64,000 bases of DNA. Origin: RYN-230 sp963718305. GTDB taxonomy: Bacteria > Actinomycetota > Actinomycetes > Streptosporangiales > Streptosporangiaceae. How positions within the stretch are numbered: the first letter of the stretch is position 1; the number at the start of each line of letters is the position of its first letter. This document shows, one piece after another, positions 54,299-63,171 of the stretch. The DNA is taken from assembly GCA_963718305.1 (NCBI GenBank), contig CAVQZG010000012.1:62001-126000 (forward strand), given 5' to 3'. The notes beneath the pieces were generated by a model. It worked only from the letters and a program-made list of their open reading frames with translations. It was not told the origin of the DNA and ran no database searches. The position numbers were made by a program, and so were the translations under genes.

Positions 54299-54784
54299 AT
54301 GACGGAAGACGGTGGTATCCGCGCCTCGGACGCCGACCGCGAGCACGTCGTCGAGATCTTGCGCGAGGCCTACAGCGCGGGACGCCTGACCCTGGAAGAG
54401 TTCGACGAGCGGACCACGAGCGCCTTCGCCGCGAAGACCTGGGGTGGCCTGCGGACCCTGACCAGCGATCTGCCTCAGCAGGCCAAGCTGGCGATTCCCC
54501 GGCCAGAACCCGCGGTCAAGCCGGCCCCGGACAAGCCGCTGCCGGTCGCGGCCGGGCCGCAGCGGCGCCGGCTCAGCCCCATGCTGCCCATCCTGGTCAT
54601 CTGGCTGGGCATCGCGCTGACCGCCCGGGAACCCTTCGCGTTCATCCCGGTGCTGGCCATCCTGTTCATGCTGCTCCGGCTGGCCACCCGGCCGACCCGG
54701 AGCAACCGGTGGGGGCCGCACGGCCGGCCCGGTGACCACCACGACTCAGGGCACGGTGACGGGTCCAGCCATCATCCGGACTAG
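54299..54784 (+). CDS. DUF1707 domain membrane protein
   Basis: A 161-aa protein. The N-terminal DUF1707 domain reads IRASDADREHVVEILREAYSAGRLTLEEFDERTTSAFAAKTWGGLRTLTSDLP, with the RxSDADRE and GRLxxxEFDER features that define this actinobacterial family. A Pro/Lys linker and two hydrophobic segments (LPILVIWLGIALTA, FAFIPVLAILFMLLRL) follow, then a His/Asp-rich tail. GGGGAGG lies 10 nt before the ATG at 54299; an earlier in-frame ATG at 54266 follows AAAGGGG. The function of the domain is not established; links to SHOCT-like membrane regulators are suggested by others. Confidence 0.85.
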   Translation: MTEDGGIRASDADREHVVEILREAYSAGRLTLEEFDERTTSAFAAKTWGGLRTLTSDLPQQAKLAIPRPEPAVKPAPDKPLPVAAGPQRRRLSPMLPILVIWLGIALTAREPFAFIPVLAILFMLLRLATRPTRSNRWGPHGRPGDHHDSGHGDGSSHHPD

Positions 54785-54805
54785 GTTCCTGGAGTAGGCA
54801 CCGGA

Positions 54806-55585
54806 TCAGGGCGACGCGATCCGGTTCAGCTGGGGTGGCAGCTGGCTCGCCGCACTGCGGTCCAGGAGAAACAGCGTGCGCTGCTGGCCGCGGGCGCCCG
54901 CGGCCGGAACCTGCACGGGCCCGGCGTCGGAGAGGGCCAGCCGGACCGCCCCGGCCTTTTCCTGGCCGGCCGCGAGGATCCAGACCTCACGGGCCCTCCG
55001 GATGGCCGGCAGCGTCAGGGTGATCCTGGTGGGCGGCGGCTTGGGTGCGCCGCGGACCGCGACGACCGGCCGCTCGTCATACAGCGCGGGCAGACCCGGA
55101 AACAGCGAGGCCACGTGCCCTTCCGGCCCGATCCCGAGCATCAGCACGTCGAACGCGGGCACCGGGCCGTGGTCCTGCGGCTGGGCCGCCTGCTTGAGCT
55201 CGGCCGCGTAGCGCCCGGCCGCCGCTTCCGGGTCGTTGCCGTCCGGGCCGTCGCTGGCGGGCATCCGGTGCACCCGGGCCGGGTCGGCGTCCACGTGGCT
55301 CAGCAGGGCTTGCTGGGCCTGCGTCTCGTTGCGCTCGGGATGACCGGCGGGCAGGAACCGCTCATCACCCCACCAGATGTCCAGCCGCCGCCAGTCCACC
55401 GCGTCGAGGGCCGGTGCGGCCGCCAGTTCCGCCAGTACCGCGGTGCCGATGCCGCCGCCGGTCAGCACCAGGTCGGCCGCGCCCGTGCTCGCCTGCGCGT
55501 CCACCAGCCTGGTCACCAGCCGCGCCGCCGCCGCCCTGGCCAGCAGGCCCGCGTCGTGGTGCACGAGCACCTCGGGCGTGCTCAC
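54806..55585 (-). CDS. pgl: 6-phosphogluconolactonase
   Basis: Hydrolyses 6-phosphogluconolactone, the product of Zwf, in the oxidative pentose phosphate pathway. The 259-aa DevB-type sequence has LVLTGGGIGTAVLAEL, IWWGDERFLPAGHPERN, FDVLMLGIGPEGHVASLFPG and ITLTLPAIRRAREVWILAAG. It starts at a GTG at 55585 that overlaps the opcA stop (GTGA) and closes the tkt-tal-zwf-opcA-pgl operon. It converges with the DUF1707 gene, with only about 20 bp between the stops. Confidence 0.94.
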   Translation of the reverse strand: MSTPEVLVHHDAGLLARAAAARLVTRLVDAQASTGAADLVLTGGGIGTAVLAELAAAPALDAVDWRRLDIWWGDERFLPAGHPERNETQAQQALLSHVDADPARVHRMPASDGPDGNDPEAAAGRYAAELKQAAQPQDHGPVPAFDVLMLGIGPEGHVASLFPGLPALYDERPVVAVRGAPKPPPTRITLTLPAIRRAREVWILAAGQEKAGAVRLALSDAGPVQVPAAGARGQQRTLFLLDRSAASQLPPQLNRIASP

Positions 55586-56588
55586 CGCGCGCGGTCTTTG
55601 CGGGACGCCTCCGCCTCTTTGCGGGGCGCATCCGCGCTGGCGGTGACCCGCTTGCGGCTGCTCCCGCCGTTGCGCTTCACCTCGGCCGGGGCGGGGACGA
55701 ACGGCGCGATGGTTTCCGCGTATACCTCATCAGGGTCGAGCCGGCGCAGTTCCTCGGACAGCAGTTCCGCGGTGTCCCGGCGGTGCAGCGCCACCCTGCG
55801 CTCCGGCTCGCCGGGCCGGCGCAGCATCGCGACCCGGCCATCCGGGCGGGTCAGCGTCAGCTCCCCATCGCTGGTGTCGAAGATGACCGCGGTGACCCCG
55901 GGCCCGCCGGACACCCGGTTCTCGAACGGGACCCCCAGCCGCACCGACAGCCAGGAGGCGATCAGGTCCGCACTCGGGTTGCCCCGCTCGGCCTCCACCT
56001 GGCCCCCGCTGACGGTGCCGTGCGGCTGGTCCAGCGTGGCCGCGAGCAGCGAGCGCCAGGGCGTGGCCCGGGTCCAGCTCAGATCGGTGTCCCCGGGCTT
56101 GTAGTGCGAAGCCAGGCTGGCCAGGCAGTCGTGCGGCGCCGCCGGCGGCGGCCGCGTCGGTGATCCGGCGCTGCGCCAGGGCGCCGAGCGGGCTGCCGGG
56201 ACGGAACGTCCGGGGGAGTCCCGGGCCACCAGGTCACCACCGGGGTGTCCGGCATCAGCAGCGGGGTGACCACCGAGTCGGCGTGCTCGCTGAGCGCGCC
56301 GTACATCCGCAGCAGCACCACCTCGCCCGGCCCCGACTCGCCGACCCGGATCTCCGCGTCCAGCCGGGACGCGGCCTCGGGCCGCCGGGTGATCACCGCG
56401 AGCACCCGCATCGGGTGCTCGCGGGCCGCCTCGCTGGCCGACCGGACGGCGTCGTACTGTGCGGCCTCGTCGGTCATGATGACCAGCGTCAGCACCATCC
56501 CGCTGGCCGGGCCGCCGAGCCGCTGCCGGGCCTGCCGGATGGCCTCGTGGATCCGGTCGGTCGTCGTCTCGGCCAGGTCGATCATCAT
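55582..56588 (-). CDS. opcA: Glucose-6-phosphate dehydrogenase assembly protein OpcA, with two frameshifts
   Basis: OpcA helps assemble and activate glucose-6-phosphate dehydrogenase in actinomycetes and cyanobacteria. The N-terminal part (MIDLAETTTDRIHEAIR ... DTPVVTWWPGTPPDVPSR) is in one frame. SPLGALAQRRITDAAAA is in a second, from about 56190. SHYKPGDTDLSWTRATPWRSLLAA to the stop is in a third, from about 56125. All three match the family in order, so two single-base slips (about 56183-56192 and 56115-56137) explain the break. The ATG pair at 56588/56585 follows AAAGGA. The stop overlaps pgl. The C-terminal tail is Lys/Arg-rich. Confidence 0.88.
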
Positions 56589-56684
56589 CGGAGGCAGTCC
56601 TTTCCGACCGCGCTGCTCAGTGCTGGCCCGACCGTGCTGGCCCGACCGGTGTTTCCCTGGCCAGTGCTTCCCCGGCTGCGCCGC

Positions 56685-58376
56685 TCACAGCCGCCTCCAG
56701 GCCCGTCCGTCGCGGGCCATCATCTCGTCCGCGGACGGCGGCCCGGCCGAGCCGGCCGGGTAGGGCTCCGGCTGGCCGTGGCTGGCCCAGAATTCCTCGA
56801 TCGGGTCGAGGACCTTCCAGGACAGCTCCACCTCGCGATGCCGGGGGAACAGCGGCGGATCGCCGATCAGCACGTCGAGCAGCAGCCGCTCGTAGGCTTC
56901 CGGGCTGCTCTCGGTGAACGATTCGCCGTAGGCGAAGTCCATGTTCACGTCGCGCACTTCCATCGCCGAGCCGGGGACCTTGGAGCCGAACCTGACCGTG
57001 ACCCCCTCGTCCGGCTGGACCCGGATGACGAGGGCGTTCTGCCCGAGTTCCTCGGTGTCGGTGGCCGCGAACGGCAGGTGCGGGGCGCGCTGGAACATCA
57101 TCGCGATCTCCGACATCCGGCGCGGCAGCCGCTTCCCGGTGCGCAGGTAGAAGGGGACCCCGGCCCACCGTCTGGTGTCCACCAGCAGCTTGACCGCGGC
57201 GTAGGTCTCGGTCCGGGAGTCGGGCGCCATGCCCTCCTCTTCCAGGAAGCCCGGCACCGGGATGCCGCCCTGCCAGCCGGCCGCGTACTGCCCGCGCGCG
57301 GTGGTGGCCGCCAGGTCCTCGTTCAACTGGACCGCGGACAGCACCTTCTCCTTCTCCGCCCGCAGCGCGTCCGCGTCGAACGAGACGGGCTCCTCCATCG
57401 CGGTCAGGGCCAGCAGCTGCATCAGGTGGTTCTGGATCACGTCCCGCGCGGCGCCGATGCCGTCGTAGTACCCCGCCCGGCCGCCCACGCCGATGTCCTC
57501 GGCCATGGTGATCTGCACGTGGTCCACGTAGCCGCGGTTCCAGATCGGCTCGTACAGCGTGTTGGCAAAGCGCAGGGCCAGGATGTTCTGGACCGTCTCC
57601 TTGCCCAGGTAGTGGTCGATGCGGAACACCGATTCGGGCGGGAACACCGCGCTGAGCGTCTCGTTGAGCTCGCGGGCACTCTTCAGATCGTGACCGAACG
57701 GCTTTTCGATTACGACGCGGCGCCAGGGCCTCGGATGCCCCGGGGCCGGCGGGGGCGGGGTGGACAGCCCGGACCGCTTGAGCTGCGTGACCACCAGCTC
57801 GAAGAACTTCGGCGGGACGGACAGGTAGAAGGCGTAGTTCCCGCCGGTGCCGCGCTCACGGTCCAGCTCGGCCACGCAGTGAGACAGCCGGTCGAACGCC
57901 TCGTCGTCGGTGAACTCGCCGGGCACGAACCTGACCCCTTCGGACACCTGCCGCCAGACCGTGTCCCGGAACGGGGTCCGCGCGTGCTCCTTGACCGCCT
58001 CGTAGGTGACCTGGGCGAAGTCCTCGTGCTCCCAGTCGCGGCGGGCGAACCCGACCAGCGAGAAGCCGGGTGGGAGCAGGCCGCGGTTGGCCAGGTCGTA
58101 GATGGCCGGCATGAGCTTCTTGCGGGCCAGGTCCCCGGTGACGCCGAAGATGACCAGCACGCAGGGGCCCGCGACCCGGGGGATCCGCCGGTCCCGCGGG
58201 TCCCGCAGCGGGTTGGCCGCCGGTCCGGTCACGACCTGAAGCAGCCCGGACGGGTCGGCCAGCGCCTCCTGCTCGGCCTGGCTGATGGCCGGGGCAGCGG
58301 GCTGCTGGCCAGGCTCCGTCCCTGTCTCCTGGATCTGGGCCTCCCCGGTCTGGGCCGCGGTCGCCGGATCAGTCAT
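56685..58376 (-). CDS. zwf: Glucose-6-phosphate 1-dehydrogenase
   Basis: Oxidises glucose-6-phosphate with NADP+ in the first step of the pentose phosphate pathway. Markers are the nucleotide-binding VIFGVTGDLARKKLMPAIYDL, IEKPFGHDLKSARELN, the active-site RIDHYLGKETVQNILALRF and WNRGYVDHVQITMAED. I chose the ATG at 58376 (563 aa) because CGGAG lies upstream; an in-frame ATG at 58418 overlaps the tal stop as ATGA and is a real alternative. The first 65 residues are a flexible Glu/Gln/Pro-rich extension. A gap of 96 bp with a duplicated GTGCTGGCCCGACC separates it from opcA. Confidence 0.94.
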   Translation of the reverse strand: MTDPATAAQTGEAQIQETGTEPGQQPAAPAISQAEQEALADPSGLLQVVTGPAANPLRDPRDRRIPRVAGPCVLVIFGVTGDLARKKLMPAIYDLANRGLLPPGFSLVGFARRDWEHEDFAQVTYEAVKEHARTPFRDTVWRQVSEGVRFVPGEFTDDEAFDRLSHCVAELDRERGTGGNYAFYLSVPPKFFELVVTQLKRSGLSTPPPPAPGHPRPWRRVVIEKPFGHDLKSARELNETLSAVFPPESVFRIDHYLGKETVQNILALRFANTLYEPIWNRGYVDHVQITMAEDIGVGGRAGYYDGIGAARDVIQNHLMQLLALTAMEEPVSFDADALRAEKEKVLSAVQLNEDLAATTARGQYAAGWQGGIPVPGFLEEEGMAPDSRTETYAAVKLLVDTRRWAGVPFYLRTGKRLPRRMSEIAMMFQRAPHLPFAATDTEELGQNALVIRVQPDEGVTVRFGSKVPGSAMEVRDVNMDFAYGESFTESSPEAYERLLLDVLIGDPPLFPRHREVELSWKVLDPIEEFWASHGQPEPYPAGSAGPPSADEMMARDGRAWRRL

Positions 58377-58414
58377 CACTGCGCTCCGTCTGTTGTTACC
58401 AGGCGGCCCAGCGG

Positions 58415-59555
58415 TCATGGCTTGGCCACCGCGGCCATGTTCGACTCGATCGTGCCCAGGAACTCGTTCCAGGAGGCGGCGAACTTCTGCACGCCTTCCT
58501 CCTCGAGCACGCGAACCACGTCGTCGTAGGAGATGCCGAGCTTCTCCAGCTCGGCGAAGACCTTCCGCGACTCCTCGTAGGTGCCGCTGGATCGTGTCCC
58601 CGCGCAGCTTGGCATGGTCCGCCGTGGCGCGCAGCGTCGCCTCCGGCATGGTGTTGACCGTGTCCGGGGCCACCAGCTCGACCACGTACATGGTGTCCTC
58701 GAACGCGGGGTCCTTGGTGCTGGTGGACGCCCATAGCGGTCGCTGCACCCTGGCCCCGGCCTCACGCAGCGCCTGCCACCGGGGGGTGGAGATCCGCTGC
58801 TCGTAGAGCTCGTAGGCGAGCCGGGCGTTGGCGATCGCGGCCTTGCCGCGCAGCGCGGCGGCCTCCGGGGTGCCGATCTTGTCGAGCCTGCCGTCCACCT
58901 CGGTGTCCACCCGGCTGACGAAGAAGGACGCCACCGAGGCGAGCGTGGAGATGTCCCGGCCAGCCGCCAGGGCCTGCTCCAGGCCGGCCATGAACGCGTC
59001 GATGACCTGGCCGTAGCGCTCCAGGGAGAAGATCAGCGTGACGTTGACGCTGATGCCCTCGGCGAGGGCCGCGGTGATCGCGGGCAGGCCCTCGAGGGTC
59101 GCCGGGATCTTGATGAACAGGTTGGGCCGGTCCACCAGCCACCACAGCGCCCGGGCCTCGGCGATCGTCTTGGCGGTGTCCTTCGCGATCCGGGGGTCCA
59201 CCTCGATCGAGACCCGGCCATCCACGCCGTCCGTGATGTCGTACACCGGGCGGAACACGTCGCAGCCCCAGCGGATGTCGTAGGTGGCGATCGCCCGCGC
59301 CGCCTCCTCCAGCTTCACCCCGCGGGTGGCCAGATCCTTGAGCTGCTGATCGTAGGCGTCGCCGTGGGCCACGGCGCTGGCGAAGATCGTCGGGTTGGAG
59401 GTCACGCCGGTGACCGCCCAGTCCCGGATCAGCTCGGCGAGGTTGCCGGTCCTCAGCCGCTCCCGGCTGATGTCGTCGAGCCAGATGGATACGCCGGCGG
59501 CGGTCAGCTCGCCGAGCACCGGATGGGCCTGTGGGGTGTGTGGCACGGAGGTCAT
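58415..59555 (-). CDS. tal: Transaldolase, interrupted by a frameshift near its 3' end
   Basis: Exchanges a three-carbon unit between sedoheptulose-7-phosphate and glyceraldehyde-3-phosphate. It starts MTSVPHTPQAHPVLGELTAAG, with SIWLDDISRERL, AVTGVTSNPTIFASA and the Schiff-base lysine in NLFIKIPATLEGLPAI. After LRGDTI at about 58583-58592 the frame slips; the true C-terminus (GTYEESRKVFAELEKLGISYDD, ending MAAVAKP) is in the next frame. Without correction the upstream frame runs into zwf as an artificial 1005-aa fusion. The ATG overlaps the tkt stop (ATGA) behind GAGGAG. Confidence 0.9.
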
Positions 59556-61735
59556 GACTCCTCGCTTCTCGCGTTCGCTGCGGTGCTCAGCCGGGCCAGG
59601 CTGGAGCGGGCGGCCGCTGCCACGTGCTCCGCCGTGAACCCGAACTCCTCGTACAGCTTCTTGTACGAGGCGGATGCCCCGAAGTGCTCCAGGCTCACGC
59701 ACTCACCGAAGTCGCCGGTGAACACGTGCCAGGGCTGAGCGACGCCGGCCTCGACGCTGACGCGCGCCCGGATATGCGGTGGCAGTACCTCCTCCTGATA
59801 GGAAGCATCCTGCCCGGTAAACCATTCCACGCACGGCATGGAAACAACTCGTGTCGGGATTCCCTCATCCTGGAGAATGTCCCGGGCCGCCAGCGCGATC
59901 TGCACCTCGCTGCCGGTCGCTATCACGATCACCGTCGGCTCACCGCCCGCCCCTTCGGCGAGGATGTACCCGCCACGGGCCACCCCATCCGCGCTCGCCA
60001 GGCCGGTCCCCTCAGATCGGTCCAGGACGGGCAGGTTCTGGCGGCTCAGGCAGAACCCGGCCGGCCGGTCGGTGTGCTCCAGCACGGCCTGCCAGGCCAC
60101 GCTGGTCTCGTTCGCGTCGCCCGGCCGGACCACGTCGAGCCCGGGGATGGCGCGCAGCGCGGCCAGGTGCTCGACCGGCTGGTGGGTCGGGCCGTCCTCG
60201 CCGAGCCCGATCGAGTCGTGCGTCCACACGTAGGTCACCGGCAGCCCCATCAGCGCGGCGAGCCGGACGGACCCCCGCATGTAGTCGCTGAAGACCAGGA
60301 AGGTGCCGCCGTAGGGCCGGGTGAGGCCGTCCAGCGTGATGCCGTTGAGGATCCCGCCCATGGCGTGCTCGCGGATCCCGAAGTGCAGGGTGCGGCCGTA
60401 TATGTTGCCGGGGAACATCTCGGTCTGGTGCTCGGCCGGGATGAACGACGGCTCGTCCTTCATCGTGGTGTTGTTGCTCCCGGCCAGGTCGGCCGAGCCT
60501 CCCCACAGCTCGGGCAGCACGGGGGCGAGGGCGTTCAGCACCTCCCCGGACGCCTTGCGGGTGGCCATGCCCTTCTGGTCCGGCGGGAAGGAGGGCAGCG
60601 CCTTGGCCCAGCCCTCCGGCAGCCGCCGGGCCCGGAGCCGGTCCAGCAGTGCCGCCTGCTCCGGGTTGGCCCGGCCCCACGCGGCGAAGGCCTCGTCCCA
60701 CTCGGCATGCAGCTGCCGTCCCCGCTCGCCCACCTTCCGGGCGTGCGCGACCAGGGCGTCCTCGGCGGGGAAGTTCACCGCGGGGTCGAAACCGAGGACT
60801 TGCTTGGTGGCCGCGACCTCGGCCTCGCCGAGCGCCGCCCCGTGCGCCTCGCCGGTGTTCTGCGCGTGCGGGGCCGGCCAGGCGATGATCGTCGTGAGCA
60901 CGATGATCGACGGCTTGTCGGTATGCGCCCTGGCCTCCAGCAGCGCCTCGTACAGGCCGGCCGGGTCCTCGCGGTAGCCGTTCGGGTGCCGCCAGTCCAG
61001 CCGCTGCACATGCCAGCCGTAGGCCTCGTACCGGGCGGCCACGTCCTCGGACTTCGCGATCTGGGTGTTGTCCTCGATGGAGATCCGGTTGTCGTCGTAG
61101 ACCACGACCAGGTTGCCCAGGTCCTGGTGGGCGGCCAGGGAGGACGCCTCGTGGCTGATGCCCTCCTCGATGTCGCCGTCCGAGACGAACGCGTAGACGT
61201 GGTGGTCGAAGGGGCTGTCGCCCTCGGGGGCGTCGGGGTCGAGCAGGCCCCGCTCCCGGCGGGCGGCCATGGCCATGCCGACCGCGTTGGCCAGGCCCTG
61301 GCCCAGCGGCCCGGTGGTGGTCTCCACGCCCGCGGTGAGGCCGTGCTCCGGGTGCCCGGGGGTCAGGCTGCCCCACTCCCGGTAGCGCGTCAGGTCGTCC
61401 AGGGTCAGGCCGTACCCGGACAGGTACAGCTGGATGTACAAGGTCAGGCTGGAATGCCCGCAAGACAGGACGAAACGGTCCCGGCCGAGCCAGTCCGGGT
61501 CGGCCGGGTCATGGCGCAGCACATGCTGGTAGAGCAGGTAGGCCACGGGGGCCAGGCTCATCGCCGTGCCCGGGTGCCCGGAGCCGGCTTTCTGCACGGA
61601 ATCCATGGCCAGGACCCGGATCAGGTCCACGGCGCGCTGGTCGGCCTCGGTCCACTCCAGCTTGGCGGAGCCGGCGTTTGCCGCCTGGGTGTCTGGTGCC
61701 TGGGGGTTAGGTGCACTGCGAGATGGGCTGCTCAC
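59552..61735 (-). CDS. tkt: Transketolase
   Basis: A thiamine-diphosphate enzyme that transfers two-carbon ketol units in the non-oxidative pentose phosphate pathway. The 727-aa protein shows AMDSVQKAGSGHPGTAMSLAP, the ThDP/Mg motif VSDGDIEEGISHEASSLAAHQ with NLVVVYDDNRISIED, PSFIPAEHQTEMFPGN, THDSIGLGEDGPTHQPVEH and the C-terminal SVEAGVAQPWH. The GTG start at 61735 opens the operon; on the minus strand TAGGGT (complement of 61796-61801) is a possible -10 about 60 nt upstream. Its stop overlaps tal. Confidence 0.95.
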   Translation of the reverse strand: MSSPSRSAPNPQAPDTQAANAGSAKLEWTEADQRAVDLIRVLAMDSVQKAGSGHPGTAMSLAPVAYLLYQHVLRHDPADPDWLGRDRFVLSCGHSSLTLYIQLYLSGYGLTLDDLTRYREWGSLTPGHPEHGLTAGVETTTGPLGQGLANAVGMAMAARRERGLLDPDAPEGDSPFDHHVYAFVSDGDIEEGISHEASSLAAHQDLGNLVVVYDDNRISIEDNTQIAKSEDVAARYEAYGWHVQRLDWRHPNGYREDPAGLYEALLEARAHTDKPSIIVLTTIIAWPAPHAQNTGEAHGAALGEAEVAATKQVLGFDPAVNFPAEDALVAHARKVGERGRQLHAEWDEAFAAWGRANPEQAALLDRLRARRLPEGWAKALPSFPPDQKGMATRKASGEVLNALAPVLPELWGGSADLAGSNNTTMKDEPSFIPAEHQTEMFPGNIYGRTLHFGIREHAMGGILNGITLDGLTRPYGGTFLVFSDYMRGSVRLAALMGLPVTYVWTHDSIGLGEDGPTHQPVEHLAALRAIPGLDVVRPGDANETSVAWQAVLEHTDRPAGFCLSRQNLPVLDRSEGTGLASADGVARGGYILAEGAGGEPTVIVIATGSEVQIALAARDILQDEGIPTRVVSMPCVEWFTGQDASYQEEVLPPHIRARVSVEAGVAQPWHVFTGDFGECVSLEHFGASASYKKLYEEFGFTAEHVAAAARSSLARLSTAANARSEES

Positions 61736-61910
61736 CGCGGGATCAGGGCTCCTCTCGTGGCCGGCGCCCGGCCGCCCCTAGGCCAGGCAAACGAAACCCT
61801 ATCCCCAGTTTGACCTACTTCCCGGACCGACCCCGGGGTCCCCGGGACGGCGGTCCAGGGGCCATGCTCAGGGCCACCGGCTGGCGGCGCCGGCCTGGCC
61901 CGGTTCCCGG

Positions 61911-61916
61911 TACGCT
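61911..61916 (+). promoter_or_regulatory. Candidate -10 for a leaderless prsW transcript
   Basis: TACGCT (TAnnnT) ends seven bases before the prsW ATG, and no Shine-Dalgarno lies between, so transcription would start at or next to the start codon. This is the arrangement expected for a leaderless mRNA. Confidence 0.5.
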
Positions 61917-61923
61917 CCCTGCC

Positions 61924-63171
61924 ATGGCGACCCCGATGCCCGGCTTCGACCCGCGGGCCGTGATCGAGGGCCGGCCCCCGGGCAGGCCCCGGATCGGGCT
62001 GATGCTGGGGATCGTCGCCGCTATCGGCTGCGCGATCGTCGTGCTGGGCACGGATGTCCTGCAGAGCGTGGACGCCGCCGGGCACAGCGTCGCGCCCTTC
62101 CTCATCGCGCTGCCGCTCGCCCTGCTCCCGGTGCCGTTCCTGGTCGGCATCGTGCTGCTGCTCGACCGGCTGGAGCCCGAGCCCCGGGCCAACCTGGTCC
62201 TCGCCTTCGTCTGGGGCGCCGGGGTGGCGGCCCTGCTCGCGGCGGTGATAAACACGGCCGGCCTGGTCTTCATCACCCAGCCGGAGCTCGGCAACAGCAC
62301 GGGGGAGTACGTGTCCGCCACCTTCGGGGCCCCGGTGGTGGAGGAGAGCCTCAAGGGGCTCATCCTGATCATCTTGCTGTGGCGGCGCCGCCAGGAACTG
62401 GACGGCCCCACCGACGGCATCATCTACGCGGCCATGGTGGGCCTCGGCTTCGCGATGACGGAGAACATCGGCTACTACATCGGCGCGCTGGTCCGCCCCG
62501 AGGTGGGCGGGGTCAAGCTGCTCGGCGCCACGTTCGTGCTGCGCGGTGTGCTGTCCCCGCTGGCGCATCCCATCTTCACGTCCATGACCGGCCTCGGGGT
62601 GGCCTACGCGGCCACCCACCGGCACGCCCGCTGGGCGGTGCCGCTCGGCCTGCTGGGCGCCATGATCCTGCACGGGACGTGGAACGGGCTGACCTCGTTC
62701 GGGCTGCACGGGCTGGCCGTGGCGTACGCCATCCTGGCCTGCGTGCTGGGCGTGCTGGCCGGGGTGATCGTCGCCGACCGGCGCCGGATCGTCCGGCTGA
62801 TCTGGCGGTTCCTGCCCGTATACGAGGCCATGGGCGTGGTCACCGAGGCGGACCTGAGGATGCTGAGCACGCTGCGCGAGCGGCGGGCCGCCCGGCTGTG
62901 GGCGCGGCGCACCGGGGGCCGCGCCGCGGCCCAGGCCATGGAGGACTACCAGCTGGCCGCCACCGAGCTGGCCCTGGTCCATCTGCGGGCCCAGCGGCAG
63001 ATCATCGCCCCCGACCAGTTCGAGCAGCGGCGGCGGGACCTGCTGCGGCTGATGGCCATGGCCCGGAGCGCGTTCTTCCAGCGCCAGCCGGAGCCGCCGC
63101 AGCCACCCTGGGCACCGAGCGCCGCGTCAGGTTTTGGCCGGCACCGTCACGGTCCCGCCCACGCTCCCTAG
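61924..63171 (+). CDS. prsW: PrsW-family intramembrane protease
   Basis: A 415-aa polytopic membrane protein of the PrsW (CAAX-related) family. Active-site motifs in order are EESLKG (EExxK), ENIGYYIGA, HPIFTSMTG and HGTWNGL, spread over about eight membrane segments between residues 25 and 290. The cytoplasmic C-terminus of about 120 residues is basic, probably helical, and absent from minimal PrsW proteins. In Bacillus PrsW cuts an anti-sigma factor; no such partner is adjacent here. The frame is open to 61711, but the ATG at 61924 begins the coherent protein. Its end overlaps the convergent ctaA by 45 bp. Confidence 0.85.
   Translation: MATPMPGFDPRAVIEGRPPGRPRIGLMLGIVAAIGCAIVVLGTDVLQSVDAAGHSVAPFLIALPLALLPVPFLVGIVLLLDRLEPEPRANLVLAFVWGAGVAALLAAVINTAGLVFITQPELGNSTGEYVSATFGAPVVEESLKGLILIILLWRRRQELDGPTDGIIYAAMVGLGFAMTENIGYYIGALVRPEVGGVKLLGATFVLRGVLSPLAHPIFTSMTGLGVAYAATHRHARWAVPLGLLGAMILHGTWNGLTSFGLHGLAVAYAILACVLGVLAGVIVADRRRIVRLIWRFLPVYEAMGVVTEADLRMLSTLRERRAARLWARRTGGRAAAQAMEDYQLAATELALVHLRAQRQIIAPDQFEQRRRDLLRLMAMARSAFFQRQPEPPQPPWAPSAASGFGRHRHGPAHAP

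Noticed and set aside
56685..59702. A single 1005-aa transaldolase-glucose-6-phosphate dehydrogenase fusion
   Set aside because: It arises from a one-base slip in tal; the genuine Tal C-terminus and stop lie in the next frame before zwf.
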